Of a stretch of DNA of 64,000 nt, positions 1 through 9,494 are shown piece after piece. A program made the position numbers and the translations under genes. Within the stretch, counting starts at the first letter, position 1, and each line of letters starts with the position of its first letter. Below the pieces are notes generated by a model that saw only the letters and a program-made list of their open reading frames with translations, searched no databases and was not told the DNA's origin. The DNA comes from an unicellular cyanobacterium SU2 (GTDB lineage: Bacteria; Cyanobacteriota; Cyanobacteriia; Cyanobacteriales; Microcystaceae): assembly GCA_002110465.1 (NCBI GenBank), contig NEED01000049.1, positions 124,001 through 188,000 on the forward strand, in the 5' to 3' direction.

Positions 1-28
1 AGTAAAAGAAGAACCTTAGTATATACGT

Positions 29-1321
29 TTAGTCATCACTCCAGTTAGGCTCAATGTAGTCAAAATAGATATCATAAGTTTCTTTAGTATTCTCCAATTC
101 AATTTCAGTTATTTTAAAATTTTCTTCAGTTATACCCAAATCATTTATAGATGAAATTGAAAATGAAATTAACACATTTATATCTAAATTAGTTTGAATA
201 TTTTTAGTGGTTTTTCCACAGAAAGAATAAGTATAATCTACACGCTCATACTCCTCGAATATAAAACTACACTCTGCCTATATATTAACACTTAACTTTG
301 ACTCAACAATTAAAGTTACAATATTATTATGACTATCAAAATTAATCGGCTCAAATATTATATTAGGATGTTCAAATAACTTAAATTCAAATCCATTAAG
401 AGATATATCCATAAAGCCGTCCCATTCATAATAGCAATAACTAGCCTCTACGTAAGGTGCAAAATAAAAATTGTATATTTGCTCATCTAATAACTTAGAA
501 ATAGCTTCTTTTACCTGATTTAGTTTGCCTTTTTTATATTTCTCTGATAAGCATTTACATATATAATTAGCTTCTACATCTTGGAATAGACTTAAAGCAT
601 TTGCAAGATTATCAATTATCTCAAGATTTTCAGATTTTTGGCAAAAGTTTTTCCAATCATTATCAGACGAAACAACAAGAATCTTTGTTTCAGAATTTTT
701 AGCTAATGCTTCTAAAGACATTAGTGCAATAGCATCAGGAAATTCACATTTCTTTTTTCCTGTTGCTTGAAATGGTGCTTCAGAATTAAAATACATTTGA
801 ATTAAATCATGAATTTTTACATGATCTTGAGCTTCAATTATATAAAGAGAAGTAATTTCTTGAAACTGACGAAATTTTTTTAAAGCAATTTCTTGAGGTT
901 TATGTGAATCAAAAATTTCTTTTTCTATGTCTTCAAGAACTTGATTATTAACTAGCAAATAATCTTTAGCTTCTTTTACAGCTATTATCATTTTATCTTG
1001 AGCCTTTTTCGCTTTATCTCTAAGTTGCGACAAAAGTTCTTCTTTTACAATTTCAGAAATGATTAATTTTATAGAACTATTATGAAATTGTTCAAGTTGC
1101 TTAAGTAATCCTGAATTTAGTCTTAAACCATTGCTCACAAAAATTTATGTATCTAATGTAATAGCTTTAAAGTTTCCTTTTCTAATTTCTCTTTTCAAAG
1201 GATCATCTTGCTGTTGTATAATTGCTACACATAAGAATAAAATACCAAGTTTTTCATGCTTTTTAAAAATAGCCATGGTGTAAAAATAGGTTATTTCATC
1301 TTTAAAATTTTCTATTTTCAT
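29..1321 (-). pseudogene. PIN-domain (DUF4935-like) protein, broken by two in-frame stops
   Basis: One minus-strand frame stays readable from about 1321 to the TAA at 29-31 but is cut by TAA at 1145-1147 and TAG at 278-280. The longest open piece (GTG at 1138 to 278) encodes 286 residues. Just before its GTG the same frame reads ITLDT-stop-IFVSNGLRL. LDTxIF is the PIN motif with the first catalytic Asp, so the first stop falls directly after the active-site strand. After the second stop the frame continues for about 82 codons and ends in YIEPNWSDD. The acidic stretch FPDAIALMSLE and VVSSDNDW match the later PIN acidic positions. PIN proteins are metal-dependent RNases, often toxins. The roughly 50 residues before KAITLDT do not look like PIN and may belong to something else. 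Inactive as annotated, unless the stops are sequencing errors. Confidence 0.75.
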
Positions 1322-1445
1322 GTATCAACCATAAAATACTCATAGTCTATTTATTTCTATTTTCTAATTTCTCACCTCCCTAATATAACAAACTTACCCA
1401 AAAATGTTTGGAAAATAGCGATCGCCTGCTCATCATTCGGAATGC

Positions 1446-1489
1446 GATCGCATTCCTAATCTAAATCTCAATACGGGTTTTTCAAAACT
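1446..1489 (+). repeat. Left direct repeat flanking the DUF4258/DUF2283 pair
   Basis: A 44-bp stretch from GATCGCATTC to TTCAAAACT recurs at 2054-2097 in the same orientation with five mismatches by eye. It lies downstream of the small gene pair and next to two HIP1 sites. No other function is visible in the gap. Confidence 0.6.
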
Positions 1490-1558
1490 CTCTACAGGTT
1501 TCAATATGAGATTTTACTGATGACTGATAATTGATCAGGGATTTTAATCACTTAAAAG

Positions 1559-1765
1559 CTAAGTTTCTTGATAGATTTTTAAGTCAGTTTCTTGGGGATT
1601 AATTAATTGTCTTTGAGAAGCATTCAAAAATTCAATGCTAATTGGTTCATCTGTCTCATCATAACTAATAATAATTCCTCCTGCTTCTGAGATAGCATTG
1701 GATGGGGGAACATCTTTCATAATAAAAATTAAAATATCTGATTCTGGATCATACTTAACTTTCAT
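1559..1765 (-). CDS. DUF2283 family small protein (probable antitoxin)
   Basis: 68 residues. It starts MKVKYDPESDILIF and contains GGIIISYDETDEPISIEFLNAS, the acidic beta-rich pattern of DUF2283. DUF2283 proteins are often encoded next to DUF4258 proteins as presumed toxin-antitoxin partners. Its ATG lies inside the 3' end of the upstream DUF4258 gene with an 11-bp overlap, so the two are translationally coupled on the minus strand. The antitoxin role is inferred from family and arrangement. Confidence 0.75.
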   Translation of the reverse strand: MKVKYDPESDILIFIMKDVPPSNAISEAGGIIISYDETDEPISIEFLNASQRQLINPQETDLKIYQET

Positions 1766-2021
1766 GGTTATCTTCCTGCCAATAGCGATTAATTTGATTT
1801 GTCCAGTATAATGTTAAAATCCTTCTCGTTTTGCCAATTCTTACAAAGACTATTCTTAGTAAACCGTTTCCTTTTTTAGATTGAGCAATCAATACTTCAT
1901 CTTCAATGATAACCTGTTGCGGATTATTTAATATAGTTTCTACGTCCTCCTTTGTAATTCCTAATTTTGATTGCCATTGCTTTTGCCGTTCTTCTGCATG
2001 GTGTGTCCAAACAATTTGCAT
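1755..2021 (-). CDS. DUF4258 family protein (probable RelE-like toxin)
   Basis: 88 residues. WTHHAEERQKQW at the N-terminus (H-A-x-x-R), a central ILNNPQQVI and the final RRILTLYW strand match DUF4258, a small fold related to RelE/ParE-type toxins. A strong GAGGAG ribosome-binding site precedes the start. Two ATGs lie close together there (ATGAATG); the chosen one keeps the frame. It overlaps the DUF2283 gene by 11 bp, and the pair sits between 44-bp direct repeats. Toxin activity is presumed from family context. Confidence 0.75.
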   Translation of the reverse strand: MQIVWTHHAEERQKQWQSKLGITKEDVETILNNPQQVIIEDEVLIAQSKKGNGLLRIVFVRIGKTRRILTLYWTNQINRYWQEDNHES

Positions 2022-2053
2022 TCATTTTTTCTCCTCAATTTTGTCGTCCTTGA

Positions 2054-2097
2054 GATCGCAGTCTTCATCTAAATCTCAATACAGGTTTTTAAAAACT
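2054..2097 (+). repeat. Right direct repeat flanking the DUF4258/DUF2283 pair
   Basis: Matches 1446-1489 at about 39 of 44 positions, same orientation, offset 608 bp. It is followed by a partial internal echo of the GGTTTTTAAAAACT end (about 2103-2116). It lies upstream of the DUF4258 start. Confidence 0.6.
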
Positions 2098-2157
2098 AAA
2101 TCTGGTTTTTAAAAACTTCCTACACTTTACCATAACCTAGTTTCGTTGAAATCATGT

Positions 2158-2631
2158 TTATTTATTATCAATAGGAAGCCAATTTTCATCTAAAATTTGT
2201 TCTACATTCGCTAGAGGAGAGACAGGAAATGTTTCAGAGGGAAGTCTGGTTTTTTTATAAGTTATTTTTACTGCATCTTGATAGCATTCCTCTACAATTG
2301 TCTCTAGAAAAGGTTTTAAACTAGGACTATCTTGTAATAATCGTCTAATTTGAACCCGAAAATTCTGAATTTCTCCTTCCCATCCTGCTTGGTTATAGTT
2401 TTTTTCAAATTCCCAATAAGCTATTTTTAAAAAATGTTCAAATAAGCGAGTTAATAAACTTTTTAAAGAACGTTTATCCCTGCGGGTCATCCCCTCAATT
2501 TCCTCTAATAAATTTGTCCAATCTACTTCAGAATATTGACCGTTACGAAGTTGTTCTAAGGTTTTTTCTAACCACAGTTGATAATCTTTATCGTATAATT
2601 GATGAGTTGGAGATGTTGTTTGATGTATCAT
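2158..2631 (-). CDS. DUF29 family protein
   Basis: 157 residues. The family layout is clear: YDKDYQLWLEKTLEQLRNG near the N-terminus, then DWTNLLEEIEGMTRRDKRSL, then FEHFLKIAYW, and a C-terminal Arg-rich helix followed by LPSETFP. DUF29 proteins are small helical proteins of unknown function, highly expanded in cyanobacteria and often close to mobile or toxin-antitoxin genes. ATG start, standing alone on the minus strand. Confidence 0.85.
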   Translation of the reverse strand: MIHQTTSPTHQLYDKDYQLWLEKTLEQLRNGQYSEVDWTNLLEEIEGMTRRDKRSLKSLLTRLFEHFLKIAYWEFEKNYNQAGWEGEIQNFRVQIRRLLQDSPSLKPFLETIVEECYQDAVKITYKKTRLPSETFPVSPLANVEQILDENWLPIDNK

Positions 2632-2847
2632 AATGAAAAATAATTATGAAAAATAATTTTGACCAATCTATCACTTTTATTTTAGTATTGTTGTTTTATT
2701 TTATCACTAAATTAAGTCTCTCTTGATTGATTTTTTAAGCATTAATCGAAGAAAAGCCTCGAAAATAAAAGATTATCAGAAGGGAGGGAGGCAAAATTTT
2801 AAATTATATAATCTGAATTATTAACAACATAAATTTGCCCACCCTAC

Positions 2848-4872
2848 TTAACTTATAATAGGAATTAATTCTGCTGTCACTCGTAACTTACTCAATTCCC
2901 GTACTAATCTTAATCCTTGATGGTGATAGAGAGGAACCGATAACGTCCCAGGTAAATTATTCATCAAGGTTCGCGCAACATTCAACGGACATCCCGAAAT
3001 ACGGGCGATCGCATTAGCCCCCTCAAACGCGGCATCATCAGTAAAGGCCTTTGCTACCCTAACTTGCCACTGTTTCCTATGAATAGCCAGTTCCCCTTGT
3101 TCAACTCGCTTTAAGTTTTCAATAGTCGCTAACACGACCAAGCGATCGCCTACCCCCAACTGAATATCGTCAGAGGGCATAAAATTTGAGGTGTTTGGGG
3201 GCTTTTGATGCAGAATAGGAACCACCCCATAGCCATAGGCAACGTCAGCTAATAACAAACTATTTAGGGTATCTCCTGCTTCAATATCATATTCTGTCAC
3301 CAAAACAGTTCGGTTATCGAGGCGAAATATACTGATAATATTTTCTCCAAACGCTGCCCCGGCAAACACTTCTGCTGCTACGGCATAGGTTCCCAAAATT
3401 TGCGCTTTCGGCAAAATGGGCAATAGATGTTGGGCTAACTGTTGTCCGGCTGTCCGAATAACAATATCACTTTGGGGGTTAAGTTTTTGGGACATTAAAG
3501 CCACTTCTAGGTTGAGAATTTCGTCATCTGTCACCACCACCACACTCTTCGCGGTGGCTAAATTTCCTTGAGGGAGGGCATCTTGAACATTGCCAACAAT
3601 AAGGGGCATTTCCGGTAAAACAGTGCGATCAAACTCTAAATTAAAGGTAATTCCTACTAAATTCTGTTTAAACGCTTGCAATAATTTAGCGACCTCTTTT
3701 CCCACTCGTCCGAGTCCTACAATGACAATATGGTTTTCTTGAGGAATGGGGGGACGCTGTTTAATAAACTGAAATTGCGCTGATAAGAGAGTTTCTGTGA
3801 GTAAAGCATATAAAACCCCCACAAAAGCAGTCCCCGCTAAGGTTAACCCTAAACTAAATAACTGTAACCATTGGGGAATATCGTCAATTTGTTCAAATTC
3901 CCCAAACAAGTCAGCGTATCCTCCTAATAAGAGAATAGCAGTGGCAGAAAAAGCTGAGAGGAAGGTACTGTCAGGGTAAGACCAACGTAATAAGAAAGTT
4001 CCTATCAACAGTAAGGTAAAGACAATGACACCAGAGATCAAGGCTATTTGTCGGATGTGTTGTCGTCCTGTTTTCCACAAACGTTCCAGGCGATCGCCCC
4101 ACTGTTTCCAATATTTCTCTTGATGACCTTGGGATAGTTGCACAGACGATGGTTTCATCTCCTGTAACAGGGTGTCAGCCATTTCGATATAAGTCACCTG
4201 ATCCCCTGGACGGACAATGATTTCTGGGTCCCAATAATGAAAACTAGATCCTTTCTCCTGTTCCCCATTGTGATAACCCAAAAGGCGACGGTGACGGGTA
4301 TTTAAGTCAGATAGAGGACGAATGTTACACCAGCGATGATCTCGGTCTAAGTGACTCTGAATCACTCGTAATTTTTGGCGATCTAGGGTAAAAAAGCCCT
4401 TAGTTTCTGTTCCTAAAGCGGCGATCGCAAAGGCAGCTGCCGGCAGTTGAGTGGGTTCATAAGCAATAAAGTTACCCAGTTGTTCACTTAATAATTGATT
4501 TAGGTTTTCTTTCGCTGAACGAACAATTAAACGGGTGTGGGGGTTGAGTTGACGAATGGCTAAGGCGGTTTCGATGTTTGCTTGTTCATTGGTGGTGACT
4601 AATAATGCTGCGCGACACCGTTCAATTTTGGCTTGTTGTAAAATTTGAGTTTGTCTACAGTCGGCAATAATCAGATCATCGAGTAATTCAGGAATAGTGG
4701 GAATTTCCCAAGCTTGGGGTTTAATCTGTTCAATGGCTGTTACTTTAACCCCAAATTCTTTGAGAGACAACACACAATGTTGTCCTAAACTTCCCAAACC
4801 ACAGACTAAAAAGCGATCGCTTTCAGGTTGAGGAAAATTAGGGAATAGTAATGGGTTCCCACTGGGTTCCAT
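2848..4872 (-). CDS. Potassium-channel-type protein with two TrkA-N (RCK) domains
   Basis: About 674 residues from ATG at 4872; a TTG three codons upstream is an alternative. The N-terminal Rossmann domain has GLGSLGQH near residue 25. Hydrophobic segments follow at about 275-360, with a pore-like TAILLLGGYADLF. A second Rossmann domain starts with IVGLGRVGKEV near 385, and a TrkA-C-like region follows near 515-600. RCK domains bind NAD(H) or other ligands and gate K+ flux, so this is probably an inner-membrane, ligand-gated ion channel or transporter subunit. The pore resembles the CASTOR/POLLUX style more than a canonical TVGYG filter, so ion selectivity is uncertain. It diverges from the sulfotransferase gene across about 40 bp, so the two promoters must be very close or overlapping. 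Confidence 0.8.
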   Translation of the reverse strand: MEPSGNPLLFPNFPQPESDRFLVCGLGSLGQHCVLSLKEFGVKVTAIEQIKPQAWEIPTIPELLDDLIIADCRQTQILQQAKIERCRAALLVTTNEQANIETALAIRQLNPHTRLIVRSAKENLNQLLSEQLGNFIAYEPTQLPAAAFAIAALGTETKGFFTLDRQKLRVIQSHLDRDHRWCNIRPLSDLNTRHRRLLGYHNGEQEKGSSFHYWDPEIIVRPGDQVTYIEMADTLLQEMKPSSVQLSQGHQEKYWKQWGDRLERLWKTGRQHIRQIALISGVIVFTLLLIGTFLLRWSYPDSTFLSAFSATAILLLGGYADLFGEFEQIDDIPQWLQLFSLGLTLAGTAFVGVLYALLTETLLSAQFQFIKQRPPIPQENHIVIVGLGRVGKEVAKLLQAFKQNLVGITFNLEFDRTVLPEMPLIVGNVQDALPQGNLATAKSVVVVTDDEILNLEVALMSQKLNPQSDIVIRTAGQQLAQHLLPILPKAQILGTYAVAAEVFAGAAFGENIISIFRLDNRTVLVTEYDIEAGDTLNSLLLADVAYGYGVVPILHQKPPNTSNFMPSDDIQLGVGDRLVVLATIENLKRVEQGELAIHRKQWQVRVAKAFTDDAAFEGANAIARISGCPLNVARTLMNNLPGTLSVPLYHHQGLRLVRELSKLRVTAELIPIIS

Positions 4873-4912
4873 CTGGTACAATCTTTGTATTGTTAATTAG
4901 AAAATTTAACTT

Positions 4913-5710
4913 ATGCCATCTAAACACATTATACTTAGTAATGGTCGAAGCGGAAGCAATTATATCGCCAATCTTTTGAATTTACATCCTCAACTGACGA
5001 ATTATGGAGAAGTTTTAGGGGATTGGACAATTCCTTATCAACTTCATCAAAAGGTTAGTTTGGGAGGAAATTCCGTTGAAAGTTATTTAGATTATATTTA
5101 CGAAAGCCCATTGTTTTTTTTTATGGCACAGCTTTATAGTGTCTACTCTAAAATTCAAAAAAGGGAAAAAATAAATTTTAAAACATATCAACAAATCCAA
5201 AGTGTGGGCGTTAAAGATTTCTCAATAAATTTTATTAAAAGAGGTATTCCTAACTATTTTAAGGACAGACCAAAAATAAAAATTATTCATTTATATCGAA
5301 ATAATATTTTAAAAAGGCTCATCTCTATGAAAAATATGCAATCAACAGGAACGATTTCTACTAAAGATCCTAAAGCTGTTAAGTCAAAAAAAATTTATTT
5401 AGATCCCAATACAATTTTAGAAGAACTAGCCATTTTTGAAAAAGAGAAAGAAGAACAGTTTAGCTTAGTAGATAATTTAACCAATAAAGAGCAAAGAGTT
5501 TTGAATATATGCTATGAAGAATTTTTCTCATCAGAGGAAACAAGAAATAATTTAACGATTAAAATTTTTAACCTCCTAGACGTTAAACCCATAGCTTTAG
5601 AAAGTGAGCAGAAAAAAATACTTTCTACAAATTTACCTGATCTGATTGACAATTATGAGGAAATTGAGCAGATTTTGAAAGGAAGTCCCTATGAAGAATA
5701 TTTATCTTAG
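4913..5710 (+). CDS. Sulfotransferase family protein
   Basis: 265 residues. The N-terminal ILSNGRSGSNYIANLL is the 5'-phosphosulfate (PAPS-binding) loop of the sulfotransferase fold. KIKIIHLYRNNILKRLIS is the second, 3'-phosphate-binding motif with its Arg. It presumably transfers sulfate from PAPS to a carbohydrate, lipid or small molecule; the acceptor cannot be read from sequence. It overlaps the convergent MFS gene by 9 bp. Codon use is more AT-rich than in the housekeeping genes, which hints at accessory origin. Confidence 0.8.
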   Translation: MPSKHIILSNGRSGSNYIANLLNLHPQLTNYGEVLGDWTIPYQLHQKVSLGGNSVESYLDYIYESPLFFFMAQLYSVYSKIQKREKINFKTYQQIQSVGVKDFSINFIKRGIPNYFKDRPKIKIIHLYRNNILKRLISMKNMQSTGTISTKDPKAVKSKKIYLDPNTILEELAIFEKEKEEQFSLVDNLTNKEQRVLNICYEEFFSSEETRNNLTIKIFNLLDVKPIALESEQKKILSTNLPDLIDNYEEIEQILKGSPYEEYLS

Positions 5711-7360
5711 CCCTTCTGTTTGTTGTCTCTCTTGCAATTTCAACCGAATTTCTGCGTGGACTTCACGGGTAATTGGATAGAAATAAGCTAACACTAATCC
5801 AATAATTAAGATTACCGCAGGAAGCGGGGCAACCGCAATCCGAATCGCTAATAAAGCACTTTCAGGTTGAACAGGGATAGGTTCCCCTGGAAGCCGTTCA
5901 ATAAACCCTGCACTTTGTAAAACTATTCCCACTAAAAATAACCCTAATGCTAAGCCAAATTTTTGTAATAAAACCATAAACGCATAAAAGATTCCTTCCC
6001 GTCTTTTCCCCGTTTGCAACTCATCTAATTCAATAACATCAGGAACCATTGACCAAGGAATTAAATAAGCAACCGATACCCCAAATCCTGCTAAAATTGC
6101 TAGGGCAAACATTAAAGTTATTTGTCCTGGTTTTAATAAAAATAATCCGATTTGGGCAATAATCCAAAATCCCATCCCCATAAAATAAACTGCTTTTTTA
6201 TCTAGCTTTTTACTAACTGCTTGCCAAAAAAATAACATAACTAAAGCTGTTCCTTGAACCCCCAAAGCGACAAACCCTGATTTATCTTCCCCTAATCTCA
6301 TATAACTAACAACAAAATAAACTAAAATTGAAGCCGTTAATTGAACTGCGAGCCAAGAACATAAATAAATCCCAATGACAAATAAAAAAGGACGGTTTCT
6401 AAAGACAATTTTTAACTGTTCTAAAAAAGAAAGAGAAGAAGCTGTTTTTGCTTTAGCATTTTCTAAAATCGCTGCTTCATCAATTAAATGGGTTTCAGGC
6501 GTAGCAACAATTAAACTATACCCAAAGCCAAAAATTAGTAACCCCACAAGAAAGGAAAAGAAACTAAAATAATCTAATGTTCCTGCTCCTCCCACTAAGG
6601 TTGACACCCCACGAATGATCCTTGATATCCCATAAAGTATGCCTACAATACCTAATCCTGATAGTATTTTACCTAACCCTTTCTTTTGGTTTACATTCAA
6701 GATGGGATTAGCTCCTCTTTCTTGAATTCGTAAACTGCACCATAATAAGGCAAAAATAGCTAAAATAGAACAACTTAATCCTAAGATAAAATATCGAGTA
6801 TTAGGATCATCAGGATAAGCAATAGAAATTAAAATAAAAAGGATTAAAGAAAGAATACTTCCCCCAATAGAAAAAGCAAATCGGAAACTATTGAGACTCG
6901 TGCGTTCGTTGTAATCTTGCGTTAATTCTGGAGTTAAGGCAGTGTAAGGTAAATTAACCACTGTATAGGCAATATTGAAGAGAATTCCAATTAGCACATA
7001 ATAAGCAAACAATGACCATTGATTAACGGTGATATTGTCGCTAAAATGAGGGACAAGCCATTGTAAAGCATAAAGTAAAGCAAAAGGTAAAATCCCCCCT
7101 AAAATCCAAGGTAAACGACGACCCCAAGACGAACGAGTGCGATCGCTTAACACCCCAACAATCGGATCATTAATGGCATCAGAAATCTTCCCAATCATTA
7201 GTACACTTCCGGCTAATCCGGCTGGTAATCCCGCCACATCGGTAAAGAAAAATAATAAATAAAATACCAAGATATTAGCCGCGATCGCAGGTCCAAAGTC
7301 TCCCGCACCATAAGCTAATTTTGTCGTAAAATGGAGTTTCTCTGATTTGGGGGCAGTCAT
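5702..7360 (-). CDS. MFS transporter, glycoside-pentoside-hexuronide:cation symporter family
   Basis: 552 residues with about twelve hydrophobic segments. KLAYGAGDFGPAI at the N-terminus, then DAINDPIVGVLSDRTRSSWGRR in the first cytoplasmic loop, identify the GPH (melibiose-permease-like) family. Members import sugars or glycosides with Na+ or H+. The loop between the halves (about residues 215-300) is longer than usual and contains two extra hydrophobic stretches, so the protein exceeds the usual ~450-500 residues. Substrate unknown. ATG start; convergent 9-bp overlap with the sulfotransferase gene. Confidence 0.85.
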   Translation of the reverse strand: MTAPKSEKLHFTTKLAYGAGDFGPAIAANILVFYLLFFFTDVAGLPAGLAGSVLMIGKISDAINDPIVGVLSDRTRSSWGRRLPWILGGILPFALLYALQWLVPHFSDNITVNQWSLFAYYVLIGILFNIAYTVVNLPYTALTPELTQDYNERTSLNSFRFAFSIGGSILSLILFILISIAYPDDPNTRYFILGLSCSILAIFALLWCSLRIQERGANPILNVNQKKGLGKILSGLGIVGILYGISRIIRGVSTLVGGAGTLDYFSFFSFLVGLLIFGFGYSLIVATPETHLIDEAAILENAKAKTASSLSFLEQLKIVFRNRPFLFVIGIYLCSWLAVQLTASILVYFVVSYMRLGEDKSGFVALGVQGTALVMLFFWQAVSKKLDKKAVYFMGMGFWIIAQIGLFLLKPGQITLMFALAILAGFGVSVAYLIPWSMVPDVIELDELQTGKRREGIFYAFMVLLQKFGLALGLFLVGIVLQSAGFIERLPGEPIPVQPESALLAIRIAVAPLPAVILIIGLVLAYFYPITREVHAEIRLKLQERQQTEGLR

Positions 7361-7524
7361 AGAAATGAGGAATAATTAATTATTAATTCTAAAATTATAA
7401 GGCAATAAGCGATCCCCCCTAACCCCCCTTAAGAAGATGGGCAGGCAATAGGTAACATAAACATTAGCTATCCCTCTGACTCAAAAATTTCTGATTTCTA
7501 ACTTGAAACTTCTATCTTCAAATA

Positions 7525-8331
7525 ATGCCTAGACCTCGTAAACGCTTTGCACAACATTGGTTACGTAGCGAAAAAGCCTTAACACAAATTCTAGAGGCTG
7601 CACAACTTCAAAATAGCGATCGCGTCTTAGAAATTGGACCAGGAACCGGAATTTTAACCCGTCGTTTAATTCCTCAAGTTCAGTCTATTGTAGCAGTAGA
7701 ATTGGATCGAGATTTATGTCAACGGTTAGCTAAAAAGTTAGGAAACATCGACAACTTTTTATTACTGCAAGGAGACATTTTAACCCTAGATTTAACCACT
7801 CAATTGCAACAATTTTCTACCTTTTATCCCCTTAATAAAGTAGTAGCAAATATCCCCTACAATATCACTGCCCCCATCTTAGAAAAATTACTCGGAACCA
7901 TTGCCCATCCCTACCAACCTCCCTATGATTTAATTGTCTTATTAGTTCAAAAAGAAGTAGCTGAGCGGGTTGTTGCCCAACCCAAAACCAAAGCCTATGG
8001 ATCCTTATCGGTTAGGATACAATATTTAGCCCATTGTGAATATATTTGTGATGTTCCGAGTAAAGCTTTTGATCCTCCCCCGAAAGTAGACTCTGGGGTC
8101 ATTCGTTTGCAACCTCGACCCCTAGAAATCCCTGCTACTAATCCTCAACAATTAGATACTTTGGTTAAAGTTGGATTTGCTAATCGTCGCAAAATGTTAC
8201 GGAATAATTTGAAAAGTATAATTGACGGCGATCGCCTAATATTATTATTAGAACAATTAACTATTAATCCTCAATGTCGTGCAGAAGAATTAAGCTTAGA
8301 ACAATGGATTGCTTTAAGTAATCACTGGTAA
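7525..8331 (+). CDS. ksgA: 16S rRNA dimethyladenosine transferase KsgA/RsmA
   Basis: 268 residues, normal length. FAQHWLRSEKAL at the start, the SAM-binding VLEIGPGTGILTRRL and the catalytic ANIPYNITAPI are diagnostic. The enzyme dimethylates two adjacent adenosines in the 3' hairpin of 16S rRNA (A1518/A1519 in E. coli numbering) late in 30S assembly. Plus strand, ATG start after a 164-bp gap. The next gene is aroE, 269 bp downstream; I see no ispE next to it, although that pairing is common in cyanobacteria. Confidence 0.95.
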   Translation: MPRPRKRFAQHWLRSEKALTQILEAAQLQNSDRVLEIGPGTGILTRRLIPQVQSIVAVELDRDLCQRLAKKLGNIDNFLLLQGDILTLDLTTQLQQFSTFYPLNKVVANIPYNITAPILEKLLGTIAHPYQPPYDLIVLLVQKEVAERVVAQPKTKAYGSLSVRIQYLAHCEYICDVPSKAFDPPPKVDSGVIRLQPRPLEIPATNPQQLDTLVKVGFANRRKMLRNNLKSIIDGDRLILLLEQLTINPQCRAEELSLEQWIALSNHW

Positions 8332-8352
8332 GCGTAATTAAACGTAAAATGT

Positions 8353-8384
8353 AAAAGTTCGTAGTAGGGGCTTTAGCCCTCAAT
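8353..8384 (+). repeat. Dispersed short repeat (AAAGTTCGTAGT…GCTTTAG family), copy 1
   Basis: AAAAGTTCGTAGTAGGGGCT followed by TTAGCCCTCAAT. Similar stretches occur at 17645-17670 and 23196-23230, and degenerate or inverted ones near 10311 and 17859. All are in gaps between genes, so this is a dispersed intergenic repeat of this genome. Confidence 0.6.
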
Positions 8385-8600
8385 CATAAAAAGCGTTTCT
8401 CAAGTATCAGTTATGCTAAACTGTCATAAATAGTAGACTTAAATTTTTTCATAAAGCTATACAATTGAATTTTTGAGTTGGCCATAGATAAATTTACGAA
8501 TTACCCCTACACCCTACACCCTATCCTCACCAATACTTTATGACGCAGGTGTAAGATGTGAGTAAAATAAGAATTTAGTCTTTTATCTTATCCCAAAAAT

Positions 8601-9467
8601 ATGTTAACAATTACCGGAAAAACAAAACTATTAGGAATTATTGGTGATCCAGTAGAACATTCTCTATCTCCAGTCATGCACAATACAGCAATTAACCATT
8701 TGGGGGTAGATTATTGTTACGTTCCTTTCCCTGTAAAACCCCAAGATTTAACCACCGCGATCGCGGGATTTTCTAGCATGGGAATTGTAGGGTTTAATGT
8801 TACTATTCCCCACAAACAAGCGATTATTCCTCTATTATCAGAAGTGACTCCTACGGCGAAATTAGTGGGGGCGGTGAATACGGTTTGGCGCACTGAAACA
8901 GGGTGGAAAGGCACTAACACCGATATCGATGGCTTTTTATCTCCTCTCAAACCATTACCACGGGACTGGGGGAATATAACGCCAACTATCCTCGGAAATG
9001 GCGGTGCAGCTAGGGCGGTGGTGGTCGGGTTAGCTCAATTAGGATGCTCTCAAATCCACGTTGTGGGACGATATCAGCAGAAGTTAGAGCAATTTAAACA
9101 AAGTTGGCAAAATACTGACCTTACAGCCGCTTTAATCGTTCATTCCTGGGATGAATTGTCAGGGGTGATAGGAGAAACTGAATTATTAATTAATACTACT
9201 CCTGTGGGAATGTTTCCTAATATTAATAATTCTCCTGTAGAGTCTAATGTTTTTGCAAAAATGCCAGAGAAGGCGATCGCTTACGACTTGATTTATACCC
9301 CTAATCCCACCCAATTTCTTAAGGATGCACAGCAACAAGGATTAAGGATTATTGATGGCTTAGAAATGTTAGTTCAACAAGGCGCAGTCGCCCTACAACT
9401 ATGGTTACAACAACCTGTTCCTGTTGATATTATGACTCAATCTTTACGGGATTATTTGAAACTATAG
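8601..9467 (+). CDS. aroE: Shikimate dehydrogenase
   Basis: 288 residues. GDPVEHSLSPVMHN (shikimate-binding SLS), NVTIPHK (catalytic Lys), GNGGAARAVV (NADP-binding loop) and NTTPVGM are all present. The enzyme reduces 3-dehydroshikimate to shikimate with NADPH in aromatic amino acid synthesis. ATG start; tail to tail with rimM, 27 bp away. Confidence 0.95.
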   Translation: MLTITGKTKLLGIIGDPVEHSLSPVMHNTAINHLGVDYCYVPFPVKPQDLTTAIAGFSSMGIVGFNVTIPHKQAIIPLLSEVTPTAKLVGAVNTVWRTETGWKGTNTDIDGFLSPLKPLPRDWGNITPTILGNGGAARAVVVGLAQLGCSQIHVVGRYQQKLEQFKQSWQNTDLTAALIVHSWDELSGVIGETELLINTTPVGMFPNINNSPVESNVFAKMPEKAIAYDLIYTPNPTQFLKDAQQQGLRIIDGLEMLVQQGAVALQLWLQQPVPVDIMTQSLRDYLKL

Positions 9468-9494
9468 ATTATCCCAATAATTGCCAAATTATGA

